A stretch of DNA of 27,959 nt from Oscillospiraceae bacterium. GTDB lineage: Bacteria > Bacillota_A > Clostridia > Oscillospirales > CAG-272. The stretch lies in the NCBI GenBank assembly GCA_015064195.1, contig SVSO01000012.1, positions 1 through 27,959 on the forward strand. Reading direction: 5' to 3'. Position numbers and translations under genes: made by a program. The notes beneath the pieces are model-generated. The model was not told where the DNA came from, made no database searches, and was given only the letters and a program-made list of their open reading frames with translations. Below, piece after piece: positions 1 through 8,097 of the stretch (the first letter of the stretch is position 1; each line of letters begins with the position of its first letter).

Positions 1-1
1 C

Positions 2-688
2 GGCGCAAGACAGTTCCACACGGTCTGTATCGGCCCGGCAAAAGAGGACGGCAACGGATACGATCAGGACGAGATCGTTCCCCCCGGAAATGCGAAGGAT
101 CAGTTTGGATATCAGGAATATCTTGACGAGATCCATCGGAAGAACAATCTGACCATCTACTGCCATCCCGAATGGAGCTGTACACCGGCTCGGTATTTCG
201 ATCAGATGGAGGGCGATTTTGCCATGGAAATCTGGAACACCTGCAGTGTAATGGGCTACGGCATCGATATGGATGCGGCGTTCTGGGATGAAATTCTCGC
301 GACGGGCAAGCGCATTTATGGCGTTGCGACGGATGACGGACACGGAAGGCACAATCACTGCAACGGCTGGGTTCGGGTAAATGCGGAGAACAACATAAAC
401 GCGATTTTGGCAGCACTGAAGGACGGCAAGTTCTACTCCTCCTGCGGTCCGGAGATTTACGATTTCTATGTGGATAACGGCAAGGTAGTCATCGAATGCT
501 CCCCTGTCTCGGAAATCCGCCTGCTCAGTGACGGCCATATACCGCATATCAAGCGCTCTGAGGACGGTACGCTGACCCATGCTGAGTTTGAGACAGAGGA
601 TAAGCGGGGAGCGTACAAATACTGGCGCATGACCATTATCGACAAAGACGGCAAATGCGCATGGACAAATCCGATTTTTGCAGAATAA
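2..688 (+). CDS. PHP-domain metallohydrolase, 5' end outside window
   Basis: The reading frame is open from base 2, so the gene begins upstream of the window and only its C-terminal 228 residues are seen. The part seen contains CHPEWS and a DDGHGRHNH segment, which correspond to late metal-ligand motifs of the PHP (polymerase and histidinol phosphatase) fold. After these comes a short beta-rich tail with the pattern GPEIYDFYVDNGKVVIECSP. The next gene has the same motifs and the same tail, so the two are tandem paralogues. PHP proteins are metal-dependent phosphoesterases or hydrolases; the overall plan resembles the CehA/McbA-type group, whose substrates are mostly unknown. The gap to the next gene is about 10 bases, so they are probably cotranscribed. 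The fold is well supported; the substrate cannot be stated. Confidence 0.85.
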   Translation, partial: GARQFHTVCIGPAKEDGNGYDQDEIVPPGNAKDQFGYQEYLDEIHRKNNLTIYCHPEWSCTPARYFDQMEGDFAMEIWNTCSVMGYGIDMDAAFWDEILATGKRIYGVATDDGHGRHNHCNGWVRVNAENNINAILAALKDGKFYSSCGPEIYDFYVDNGKVVIECSPVSEIRLLSDGHIPHIKRSEDGTLTHAEFETEDKRGAYKYWRMTIIDKDGKCAWTNPIFAE

Positions 689-698
689 GGACAGAACT

Positions 699-1727
699 AT
701 GAGAAAATACTTACTGCCCGAGGAGGGCAGATTCTACAAAGCGAATCTTCACTGCCACACCTATCTCTCCGACGGAAAAATGACGCCGGAGCAGGTCAAG
801 GAGGCATACGTCAAGCGCGGCTACCAGATCGTCGCTTTCACCGATCACGATGTACTGCTGCCTCACGATGAGCTGCGGGATGAGAATTTTCTGCCCCTCA
901 ACGGCTGCGAGGTGGAGGTGAACAAGCCCGGCACCGGCCCGTGGCCGACCATGACGACGCTCCACATGAACTGTATCGCCATCGAACCGGACAATCTCTA
1001 TCAGCCCTGCTACCATCGGGAGAAGTATCTCTACGCCAACGCGGTCAATCAGCGGCATCTTCTGAAGGTGGACGAATCGAAGCCGGATTACGAGCGCGTC
1101 TATTCCCATGAGGGTGTCAGCGATATGATGAAGAATGCACGTGAGAGCGGATTTTTCGTCATCTACAACCATCCCGGCGGATCGCGGGAGTTTTATCCCG
1201 AATACATTGGCTATCACGGAATGCACGCCATGGAGATCGCAAACGGCGGCACCATCCGCAACGGAAGCTACGGCTACTGCCCGGAGGTTTATGACGACCT
1301 GCTCCGTGACGGCACGCGCCGCATCACCATCACCGCCGGCGATGACAACCATTCGCTGGACGATGGTACCCGCCGTTGTGAGATCGGCTGGTCGTGGACG
1401 ATGATCAAAGCACCGGCGCTGGAATACCGCGCGGTCATGCAGGCACTGCTGGCCGGCAATTCCTACGTTTCCCAAGGCCCCCAGATTCACGCGCTCTGGT
1501 ATGAGAACGGCAAGGTGCACATTGAATGCTCACCCGCCGACCGCATTTTCCTGCGTCTCGGAAACCGCCGCGGCAATCATATGGCAATGGCGGAGAACGG
1601 CCAGCTTCTCACCTCGGCGGAATTTGAGGTGCATCCGGAGGCGGATTATTTCCGGCTGTGCGTCATCGATGAGCGGGGATACACTGCCGATACCAACGCA
1701 TATTTTCTGGATGAGCTGTCGGACTGA
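699..1727 (+). CDS. PHP-domain metallohydrolase (CehA/McbA-like)
   Basis: A 342-residue soluble protein. The first PHP motif is NLHCHTYLSDG (His18, His20, Asp25) and the second is FTDHD (Asp49, His50, Asp51). Later motifs are YNHPGG and AGDDNH. Together these supply the His/Asp ligands for a two- or three-metal centre. The C-terminal roughly 90 residues form a separate beta-rich tail shared with the preceding gene. The ATG at 699 is preferred because AAGG lies about 8 bases upstream; a TTG at 678 in the same frame overlaps the previous gene and has no good ribosome binding site. No signal peptide is seen, so it is probably cytoplasmic. It sits between its paralogue and a GH3 glycosidase, which suggests a role in handling a modified sugar, but that is inference only. 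Confidence 0.88.
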   Translation: MRKYLLPEEGRFYKANLHCHTYLSDGKMTPEQVKEAYVKRGYQIVAFTDHDVLLPHDELRDENFLPLNGCEVEVNKPGTGPWPTMTTLHMNCIAIEPDNLYQPCYHREKYLYANAVNQRHLLKVDESKPDYERVYSHEGVSDMMKNARESGFFVIYNHPGGSREFYPEYIGYHGMHAMEIANGGTIRNGSYGYCPEVYDDLLRDGTRRITITAGDDNHSLDDGTRRCEIGWSWTMIKAPALEYRAVMQALLAGNSYVSQGPQIHALWYENGKVHIECSPADRIFLRLGNRRGNHMAMAENGQLLTSAEFEVHPEADYFRLCVIDERGYTADTNAYFLDELSD

Positions 1728-1763
1728 CAGGGCAGCCGTGTAATGCCTACAGGAGAAATCATC

Positions 1764-4004
1764 ATGGAGCTTTACCGAGATAAAAATGCCACGCCGGAGG
1801 CGCGTGCGGCGGATCTCATCTCCCGCATGACACTGCGGGAAAAGGTGGGGCAGCTGACCCAACGGCCATATGGTTTCCGGTGCTATCAGCGCGACGGCGA
1901 TACGCTTACGCTCACAGAGGAGCTGACAGGTGAAATCGAAAAATTCGGCTCGATCGGTGCGCTGTACGGACTTTTTCGCGCCGATCCCTGGGCGAAGCGA
2001 GATTTTAATACGGGACTTGACGGCAGACTGGCGCGAAAAGCGTACAATATGGTGCAGGAATATGTTATCTCCCATTCCCGTTTCGGTATCCCGGTACTGA
2101 TGGCGACCGAATGCCCGCATGGTCATCAGGCGCTGGATGGTTATCTTCTGCCTGTCAATCTGGCATCCGCCGCATCCTTTTCGCCTGCGCTTGTCAGAGA
2201 AGCATTCTCCGTGTGCGGCGAGCAGATGCGTGAGACGGGCATCGATCTTGCATACGCCGCCGTTATGGATGTGGCGCGCGATCCCCGATGGGGACGGTGC
2301 GAGGAATGCTTCGGTGAAGACCCGCGGCTGGCTTCCGTCATGGCAGATGCGGTCGTTCGCGGCATCCGCTCCGCCGATGTGGACGTGGTCGCCAAGCATT
2401 TCTGCGCTCAGGGTGAAACGACCGGAGGCGTCAATGCAAGCGCGGCAAGAATCGGAATGCGCGAGCTGCGTGAGATCCATCTTCCGCCGGCGCGTGCGGC
2501 AATCAAGGCCGGCGCGGCTTCCGTGATGGCCACCTACAACGAGATCGACGGCACCTTCTGCCTCGCAAACCGCCGTCTCCTCAGAGATATTCTGCGGGAT
2601 GAGTGGGGCTTTGACGGCTTTGTCATGTCGGACGCGCTGGCGGTATACAGCCTGGATCTTCTGACCGGTGATCGGCTGAAATCGGTGGCGATGGCGTTCC
2701 GCGCCGGTGTGGATATGGGACTTCTCGATGATGCATATGGAATGTTAGCGGAGGCCTGTGAAGCGGGATTGGTCAGCGAAGCAGAGATTGACGATGCGGC
2801 GGCACGGGTTCTGACGCTCAAGTTTGCACGCGGGCTGTTTGAGCATCCGCTTCTGCCGGAGAATGCGCCGGAAGGGCGCTATACGGCGGCGGAATATCCG
2901 ATCGTGCGAAAACTGACGGAGGAGAGCCTGATCCTTCTCAAAAATGACGGCGGCCTGCTTCCGCTTGATGGAAGCGGTTCACAGAAAATCGGCATCACCG
3001 GCCCGAGTGCCGACAACGTGTACGCACAGCTCGGCGATTACACGCCGCCGGTGCGAGATGGCAGCTGTGTGACCTTCCTTCGCGGCATGGAAAATTTTGC
3101 TGCGGCACATGGGATGCTGTCGATGCCGGTCTATGCTCCTGCACCGGATATGTTTGAAACGGACGCGGCGTGCCTTGATGCGACGATTGATGCGCTGAAG
3201 GACTGCGATATCGTATTTGCGGCGGTGGGCGGAAGCTCAAGCCGGTTCGAGGGAAGCCGCATCGCGGCGAACGGCGCGGTGGGAGCATCCCGCGGCATGG
3301 ACTGCGGCGAAGGACTTGACTCCGGTACACTGGAGCTGCCCGGCGTGCAGACCAAGCTTCTCCGCCGCCTGAAAGAGGCGGGTCATACGGTGATTGCCGT
3401 GCTGATCGCCGGCAGACCTTACGCGATGCGGGAGATCGAGGCGTATTCAGACGCGATTATCTGTGCATTTTATCCGGGACTGTACGGCGGCGATGCGCTG
3501 GCAAGGCTCATTTTCGGCGAAATTTCGCCGTCGGGACGGCTTCCCATCTCTCTGCCGGATACCGTGGGACAGCTTCCGGTGTATTATAACTGGAAACAAT
3601 CCTATCCGGCAATGAAATACTGCGATGCCGTGCGGCCGAAGTATTCCTTCGGCTTCGGGTTGTCGTACAGCTCCATGGCCTATTCGGTCGTTTGCGCACC
3701 TGACGCGGATGCGCCGCGCCTGACACTGACTGTCGAAAATACCGGCACGCATATTGCCCACGCAGTGCCGATGCTCTTTTTGCGGCGCAAGACCGGTATT
3801 GGCACCGCGCGTGTGCGGGAGCTTGCGGCTTTTGATAAAGTGATGCTGAAGCCGGGTGAGCATACGGAGCTGACACTCCCGATCCCACCCGAAAGCTTCG
3901 AGCAGTGCGATGAAGCGGGGAATGTGAGCTTTGTTCCCGGGCGATTTGAGTGGTATTTATGCGATGGCGGTATGTCTTTCGCCGGCGGAGAATTTGAAAT
4001 CTGA
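1764..4004 (+). CDS. Glycoside hydrolase family 3 (beta-glucosidase-like)
   Basis: A 746-residue protein with the full GH3 layout. The N-terminal TIM-barrel includes ECPHGHQ, RDPRWGRCEECFGEDP and VAKHF, and ends with GFVMSDAL, where Asp290 is the expected nucleophile. A second alpha/beta sandwich domain follows (ESLILLKNDGGLLPL), with the likely acid/base region around GEGLDSGTLELPG. It ends with a fibronectin III-like domain introduced by SFGFGLSY. GH3 enzymes remove terminal beta-linked glucose, xylose or related sugars. No signal peptide is visible, so it is probably intracellular and acts on imported oligosaccharides. The ATG at 1764 follows AGGAG by 9 bases; the ATG at 1743 lacks a good site. 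It lies 36 bases after the second PHP gene and ends just before a strong hairpin terminator. The exact sugar cannot be predicted from sequence alone. Confidence 0.92.
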   Translation: MELYRDKNATPEARAADLISRMTLREKVGQLTQRPYGFRCYQRDGDTLTLTEELTGEIEKFGSIGALYGLFRADPWAKRDFNTGLDGRLARKAYNMVQEYVISHSRFGIPVLMATECPHGHQALDGYLLPVNLASAASFSPALVREAFSVCGEQMRETGIDLAYAAVMDVARDPRWGRCEECFGEDPRLASVMADAVVRGIRSADVDVVAKHFCAQGETTGGVNASAARIGMRELREIHLPPARAAIKAGAASVMATYNEIDGTFCLANRRLLRDILRDEWGFDGFVMSDALAVYSLDLLTGDRLKSVAMAFRAGVDMGLLDDAYGMLAEACEAGLVSEAEIDDAAARVLTLKFARGLFEHPLLPENAPEGRYTAAEYPIVRKLTEESLILLKNDGGLLPLDGSGSQKIGITGPSADNVYAQLGDYTPPVRDGSCVTFLRGMENFAAAHGMLSMPVYAPAPDMFETDAACLDATIDALKDCDIVFAAVGGSSSRFEGSRIAANGAVGASRGMDCGEGLDSGTLELPGVQTKLLRRLKEAGHTVIAVLIAGRPYAMREIEAYSDAIICAFYPGLYGGDALARLIFGEISPSGRLPISLPDTVGQLPVYYNWKQSYPAMKYCDAVRPKYSFGFGLSYSSMAYSVVCAPDADAPRLTLTVENTGTHIAHAVPMLFLRRKTGIGTARVRELAAFDKVMLKPGEHTELTLPIPPESFEQCDEAGNVSFVPGRFEWYLCDGGMSFAGGEFEI

Positions 4005-4012
4005 AAAAACAC

Positions 4013-4039
4013 AGCCTGCCGCAGATTCTGCGGCAGGCT
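4013..4039. terminator. Bidirectional intrinsic terminator
   Basis: An 11-bp perfect GC-rich stem (AGCCTGCCGCA pairing with TGCGGCAGGCT) with a 5-base loop lies between the convergent GH3 gene and the AraC gene. Six A residues at 4004-4009 give a U-tract for the minus-strand transcript; the plus-strand side has a weaker T-rich tail. Confidence 0.85.
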
Positions 4040-4043
4040 CATC

Positions 4044-4823
4044 TTATTGATAATAGACGGAATTGATGACCTCTGTTGAATTTTTCAGCCATTTCCGATA
4101 GGCGGAGGGGGATCGGCCGTGGATCTTGCGGAATGCTTTGGTCATTTGAAACGGATCGTCATACCCGACAGCGGCGGCGATCTCGGCGATAGGGAGATCC
4201 GTCTGCTCCAGAAGATCCTCCGCCCGTTTCATGCGGGCGCGGATGATATATTCCTGCACCGACAAGCCCTTGTGCTCCATGAAAATATTGCGCAGATAGG
4301 CACGGGACAGACAGAGCCGCGCCGCCAGCTCCGACGGCTTGATGCATCCGCCGCAGGCTGCCACGATCTGCTCCGCATCCCGGATGTGCTGCTCCGGAAC
4401 GGACAGAAAGGGGGCATTTCTGTAATTTTTCAAAAGCTCCGCCAGCGCGATGAACATTCCTTCCCAGAAGCCGGGATTCCGGCTTGCGGAGGCCAGCTTC
4501 ATCACCCCTGAAAACTCCGGCGTCAGCTCGTAATCGATCACATCGGTACCGGAAAATCCGCAGTCATCCAGCAGTTTGTCGGCATATGCACCGGAAAGAT
4601 TGATCCAGTAATAGCTCCACGGGTCGTCGGGATTCTGCATATAACTGCTCCACTGTCCGGCACGGCAGAGAAATGCCTGCCCTGCGGTCAGCCGCTGATC
4701 ATTGAAGGTTCCGCTCCCGCTGACGACAAAATGCAGCATATGATAGGGAGGCTTGAAAACCACACTTCTTCGGCTGCCGTCAATCACCTCATATTTGCAC
4801 GCATAGATGTGAAGCCCATCCAT
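4044..4823 (-). CDS. AraC-family transcriptional regulator 1
   Basis: A 259-residue protein. The N-terminal half is a cupin-like sensing domain (HFVVSGSGTFNDQRLTAGQAFLCRAGQ, then DDPWSYYWINLSG). The C-terminal half carries two helix-turn-helix motifs: LAARLCLSRAYLRNIFMEH, then IAEIAAAVGYDDPFQMTKAFRKIHGRSPSAYRK, the classic AraC signature. The ATG follows GAGGAGG at 7 bases. It is divergent from the first solute-binding protein gene, and the shared 124-base region holds a 20-base direct repeat with a 21-bp period overlapping this gene's own promoter. It is therefore probably autoregulated and controls the solute-binding protein gene(s). The inducer is unknown; by family and context a sugar is most likely. 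Regulators 3 and 4 share the same sensing-domain pattern. Confidence 0.92.
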   Translation of the reverse strand: MDGLHIYACKYEVIDGSRRSVVFKPPYHMLHFVVSGSGTFNDQRLTAGQAFLCRAGQWSSYMQNPDDPWSYYWINLSGAYADKLLDDCGFSGTDVIDYELTPEFSGVMKLASASRNPGFWEGMFIALAELLKNYRNAPFLSVPEQHIRDAEQIVAACGGCIKPSELAARLCLSRAYLRNIFMEHKGLSVQEYIIRARMKRAEDLLEQTDLPIAEIAAAVGYDDPFQMTKAFRKIHGRSPSAYRKWLKNSTEVINSVYYQ

Positions 4824-4850
4824 ACAATCGCCTCCTCTATAACTGTATAC

Positions 4851-4891
4851 ATACGATTATACCATGTATTGATACTATTCTGCAATGGATT
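4851..4891 (+). promoter_or_regulatory. Candidate AraC 1 operator: 20-base direct repeat at 21-bp spacing
   Basis: Bases 4851-4870 and 4872-4891 match at 15 of 20 positions when aligned with an offset of exactly 21; conserved blocks are ATAC, ATT and ATG-n-ATT. Two tandem sites two helical turns apart is the AraC-family arrangement. The right-hand copy ends next to a weak -35 (TTTATT, 4892-4897) that lies 17 bases before TTTAAT (4915-4920), a plausible activator-dependent promoter for the solute-binding protein gene at 4948. Confidence 0.55.
4856..4885 (-). promoter_or_regulatory. Promoter of AraC regulator 1
   Basis: On the minus strand, TTGCAG (4880-4885) and a perfect TATAAT (4856-4861) are separated by 18 bases. 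This lies 33 bases upstream of the AraC start codon. It sits within the 21-bp-spaced direct repeat, which suggests autorepression. Confidence 0.65.
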
Positions 4892-4947
4892 TTTATTGAA
4901 TAATATGTTAAAATTTTAATAAGATTATTTTATTGGAGGTTGCAACA

Positions 4948-6405
4948 ATGAAAAAAGTAAGATTTATCAGTGCTTTGCTCGCCGTTATGCTGGCGGCATC
5001 ATCCTGCGGCGGCAGTGCACCGTCCGGCGATACCACACCGGCGGATGCGTCCGATACCACCGCGCCGGAAGAGAAAGTTGGGTATCCGCACGGAGCTGCG
5101 GATTTCGGCGGATATGAGTTTACTTTCCTGAATGTAGCCGTGTGTGACTGGGCGAATCGTATGCTTGTTCCGGAGGAATCCACCGGCGAGCTGCTTAATG
5201 ATACCATGTTTGACCGAAACCGGAGAGTGGAGGAGATGCTGAACATCAAGATCACCGAGCAGAACGGTGCGGATTGGCAAGCGGTTTCCGATCTCATCAA
5301 AGCGGCTGTCAATTCCGGCGATTCGAGCTACGATGTCGCGATGACGCCGTATCATTTTACCGGTGCGCTGCTGTCGGACGGTTATTTTGCCGATCTTGCG
5401 GGTATTGATTCCCTCCATCTGAATGAGGCATGGTGGGATCAGATGGTCATCCAATCGGCAACCATCAAGGATCACTGCTATTTTGCCACCAGCGATATCA
5501 CCTTTTTCCCGTTCGAGGCTACATGGGTGATCTATTTTGATAAAGGAAGAATGGCAGATCTGGGCCTTGAAGAACCTTACGGACTGGTACGCGACGGCAA
5601 GTGGACCATCGACAAGCTGACGGAGTACGCGCTTACGGCGGCTGATCTGAACGGACAACCGACCTTTAAATACAATCAGGCAAGCGGTACTGCACGATAC
5701 GGCATTCTTTCCCACGACCAGTTCATGGAGGTTTTGGCCTTCGGCTTTGGCGAGACATACCTCGATGAATCCGGAGATATGCCCGTGTTCAATGAAGCGG
5801 AGGAACGGCTTGTCACCGCATTTGAAAAAATCATGGCTCTGACTACGCCGGACGGCGCATTCGTTGACCGCAATACGGATAATATTCAGGGCGGCGGCGA
5901 CCGAATGCCGGTTGAGTATAAAAAGGGACGCATCATGATGATGGCGGAGACCCTGGGACATATCGCAAATCTTCGCGATGCAAGCTTCGATTTTGGCATC
6001 GTGCCGATTCCGAAGCTGGATGAGAATCAGGAACAGTATCACAGTATGCTGGCATCTTACGGTACGCTGATGACCACGATCCCGAAGAGCTGTTCCGATC
6101 CGGAGAGAGCTGGAAAGGTGCTGGATATGCTGGCATATGAGAGCAATATCTGCATGATAGAGCCGTATTATGATACCTATCTGACGCAGAAAGGCGTGCG
6201 CGACGAGGACTCTGCCGATATGCTTCAGCTCATCCGCGAGACACGCACCCTCAATATTGGTAAAATGTTCGGCTGGACGACGTCTGTCATCAGCAGCATC
6301 GGCTATGCGCTGGTAGATGGACGGACGACAATGGTTTCCACCATGGCATCGCAGAAGGACAGTGTCAACGCCGCCATTGCCAGTACCTATGAAGCACTGA
6401 AATAA
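4948..6405 (+). CDS. Extracellular solute-binding lipoprotein 1
   Basis: A 485-residue lipoprotein. The signal peptide MKKVRFISALLAVMLAASSC places the lipidated cysteine at residue 20, followed by a Gly/Ser/Thr-rich linker to about residue 50. The mature part has the all-over pattern of ABC-transporter family 1 (sugar-type) solute-binding proteins, including EESTGELLNDTMFDRNRRVEE and a late TLMTTIPKSCSDPERAGKVLDML segment. It should sit on the outer face of the cytoplasmic membrane and hand ligand to a permease. No permease or ATPase gene is present in the window. The ATG at 4948 follows GGAGG by 8 bases; a TTG at 4933 overlaps that site. The gene downstream is a close paralogue. The ligand is unknown; a carbohydrate is likely from the AraC context. 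Confidence 0.88.
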   Translation: MKKVRFISALLAVMLAASSCGGSAPSGDTTPADASDTTAPEEKVGYPHGAADFGGYEFTFLNVAVCDWANRMLVPEESTGELLNDTMFDRNRRVEEMLNIKITEQNGADWQAVSDLIKAAVNSGDSSYDVAMTPYHFTGALLSDGYFADLAGIDSLHLNEAWWDQMVIQSATIKDHCYFATSDITFFPFEATWVIYFDKGRMADLGLEEPYGLVRDGKWTIDKLTEYALTAADLNGQPTFKYNQASGTARYGILSHDQFMEVLAFGFGETYLDESGDMPVFNEAEERLVTAFEKIMALTTPDGAFVDRNTDNIQGGGDRMPVEYKKGRIMMMAETLGHIANLRDASFDFGIVPIPKLDENQEQYHSMLASYGTLMTTIPKSCSDPERAGKVLDMLAYESNICMIEPYYDTYLTQKGVRDEDSADMLQLIRETRTLNIGKMFGWTTSVISSIGYALVDGRTTMVSTMASQKDSVNAAIASTYEALK

Positions 6406-6414
6406 TCAGAAGAA

Positions 6415-6435
6415 TTGTCAAGATATACTTGACAA
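6415..6435. promoter_or_regulatory. Candidate operator: perfect palindrome over the -35 box
   Basis: TTGTCAAG and CTTGACAA form a perfect 8-bp inverted repeat with a 5-base centre (ATATA). The right arm contains the -35 hexamer TTGACA (6429-6434) of the downstream promoter. No U-tract follows, so it is more like a repressor-binding site than a terminator. Confidence 0.55.
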
Positions 6436-6457
6436 ATCACCCCGAATACTGTATAAT
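6429..6457 (+). promoter_or_regulatory. Consensus sigma-70 promoter of solute-binding protein 2
   Basis: TTGACA (6429-6434) and TATAAT (6452-6457) are both perfect and are separated by exactly 17 bases. A promoter this strong is likely to need repression, which fits the overlapping palindrome. The predicted start of transcription is near 6464. Confidence 0.85.
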
Positions 6458-6462
6458 GGATG

Positions 6463-6502
6463 TATACTCTCGTTGTCTATATACCAAAGAAACGAGAGTA
6501 TA
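6463..6502 (+). other. 12-bp leader stem-loop at the predicted mRNA 5' end
   Basis: TATACTCTCGTT (6463-6474) and AACGAGAGTATA (6491-6502) are perfect reverse complements with a 16-base loop. The left arm begins at about the predicted transcription start, so the mRNA would carry a stem-loop at its very 5' end. It ends about 20 bases before the ribosome binding site and has no U-tract, so it is not a terminator. It could stabilise the mRNA, or act as a DNA operator at +1. Confidence 0.6.
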
Positions 6503-6533
6503 TATCTATATATAGAAAAAAGAGGGAAAAGAA

Positions 6534-7991
6534 ATGAGAAGAACACGTTACATTGCGATTCTGCTTGCAGTTCTGATGACAGCATCGTCCTGCGGCGGCG
6601 GTACATCCACCGACACCACTACATCCACCTCCTCTGCTGACACCACTTCCGCAGATACAGCGGAGAAATACCCCTATGAATCGGCGGACTTCGGCGGCTA
6701 CGAATTCACCTTCCTGAATCTGGATGTGTGCGATTGGGCAAACCAGATGCTCGTACCGGAGGAATCCACCGGCGAGCTGCTGAACGATGCCATTTTTGAG
6801 CGCAACATGAAGGTGGAGGAGGCGCTGAACATCACCATCCGTGAGCTGACCGGCAGTGTTGACAGTCTGGCCAGCCTTGTCAAGACCGCTGTTACTGCCG
6901 GCGATCCGACTTACGATGTCGCCATGACGCAGATCCACGATCTGGGCGGCCTGCTGTCCGACGGTTATTTTGTGGATCTGGCGGAGATCTCCACCATCAA
7001 TCTTGATGAGCCGTGGTGGGATCAGACCATCGTTGAGGCGGCGACCATCAAGGATCACTGCTATTTTGCCACCAGCGACATCACCTTCCATCCCTTTGAA
7101 GCAACATGGGTCATGTATTTCCACAAGGAAAAGTTTGAAAAGCTGGGACTGGAGGATCCGTATCAGGTCGTGCGTGACGGCAAGTGGACCATGGATAAGC
7201 TGACGGAATATGTGTCCCAGTCGGCTAATCTGAACGGACAGGAGACCTTCAAGTTCGATCAGACGAACGGTACGGCGGAGTACGGCGTCGTTTCCCACAA
7301 TCTGTTTATGGAAGGCCTCATCCTCTGCTTCGGTGAGAATCTGCTCGACGAATCCGGTGATATGCCCGTATTTGTGGAAGCAAACGAACGCCTTGTAACG
7401 GCATTCGAGAAGATCACGGCACTCACCAAGCCCGACGGTTACTATCTTGACCGCGATTCGGACGGCATTCAGGGCGGCGCTGACCGTATTTCGGTTGAGT
7501 TCAAAAAAGGACGCACGCTGTTCATGTCCGAGACGCTGGGCCATATCGCAAATCTGCGCGACGGTTCCTTCGATTTCGGTATTCTTCCCATGCCCAAGCT
7601 GGATGAAAAGCAGGAGAATTACATCAGCCTGACCGGTTCGTGGGGCACACTGATGACGACCATTCCCAAGAGCTGCTCCGATCCGGAACGTGCCGGAAAG
7701 GTGCTGGATATGATGGCGTATGAGAGCAGCATCAGCCTGATTGAGCCGTATTACGACACATGGCTGACCCAGAAGGGCGTTCGCGACGAAGAATCCGCAG
7801 AAATGCTGCAGATCATTCAGGATACGCGAACCATCAATATCGGTAAGATGTTCGGCTGGACAACGTCGCTTACCAACTCCAGCCTCATTGTATTACTGGC
7901 TATGGGTAATCCGGACGTGACCTCCAAAATGGCGGCACAGAAAGACAGCATCAACGCCGCCATCGCCAAGACTTACGAAGCATTTGAATAA
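6534..7991 (+). CDS. Extracellular solute-binding lipoprotein 2 (paralogue of 1)
   Basis: A 485-residue lipoprotein of exactly the same length as its upstream neighbour and alike along its whole length: DFGGYEFTFLN, EESTGELLNDA, TIKDHCYFATSDITF, FKKGRTLFMSETLGHIANLRDGSFDFGI and TTIPKSCSDPERAGKVLDMMAYES are near-identical. The lipobox is TASSC, with Cys20 lipidated, followed by a Ser/Thr-rich linker. It is an ABC-type solute-binding protein and should be anchored on the outer face of the membrane. It has its own perfect consensus promoter, a palindromic operator candidate and a 5' stem-loop, so it is regulated separately from the first copy. An AGAGGG site precedes the ATG. A recent tandem duplication followed by regulatory divergence is the simplest explanation. 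Ligand unknown. Confidence 0.88.
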   Translation: MRRTRYIAILLAVLMTASSCGGGTSTDTTTSTSSADTTSADTAEKYPYESADFGGYEFTFLNLDVCDWANQMLVPEESTGELLNDAIFERNMKVEEALNITIRELTGSVDSLASLVKTAVTAGDPTYDVAMTQIHDLGGLLSDGYFVDLAEISTINLDEPWWDQTIVEAATIKDHCYFATSDITFHPFEATWVMYFHKEKFEKLGLEDPYQVVRDGKWTMDKLTEYVSQSANLNGQETFKFDQTNGTAEYGVVSHNLFMEGLILCFGENLLDESGDMPVFVEANERLVTAFEKITALTKPDGYYLDRDSDGIQGGADRISVEFKKGRTLFMSETLGHIANLRDGSFDFGILPMPKLDEKQENYISLTGSWGTLMTTIPKSCSDPERAGKVLDMMAYESSISLIEPYYDTWLTQKGVRDEESAEMLQIIQDTRTINIGKMFGWTTSLTNSSLIVLLAMGNPDVTSKMAAQKDSINAAIAKTYEAFE

Positions 7992-8054
7992 GCTTTTTCG
8001 ACATTTTCAACGAAGCGGCATTCATAATCCGGCAAAATTTACGCTTTTCGGATA

Positions 8055-8083
8055 TGGACAAATTTCTCCAAAAGGTGTATAAT
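8055..8083 (+). promoter_or_regulatory. Promoter of the SulP transporter gene
   Basis: TGGACA (8055-8060), a 17-base spacer and a perfect TATAAT (8078-8083). The predicted transcription start is near 8090, about 60 bases before the sulP ATG. Confidence 0.75.
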
Positions 8084-8097
8084 ATTGAATAGCACAG

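Noticed and set aside
6415..6435. Palindrome after solute-binding protein 1 as a terminator
   Set aside because: The stem is AT-rich with no U-tract on either strand, and it contains the -35 of a consensus promoter, so an operator is more likely.
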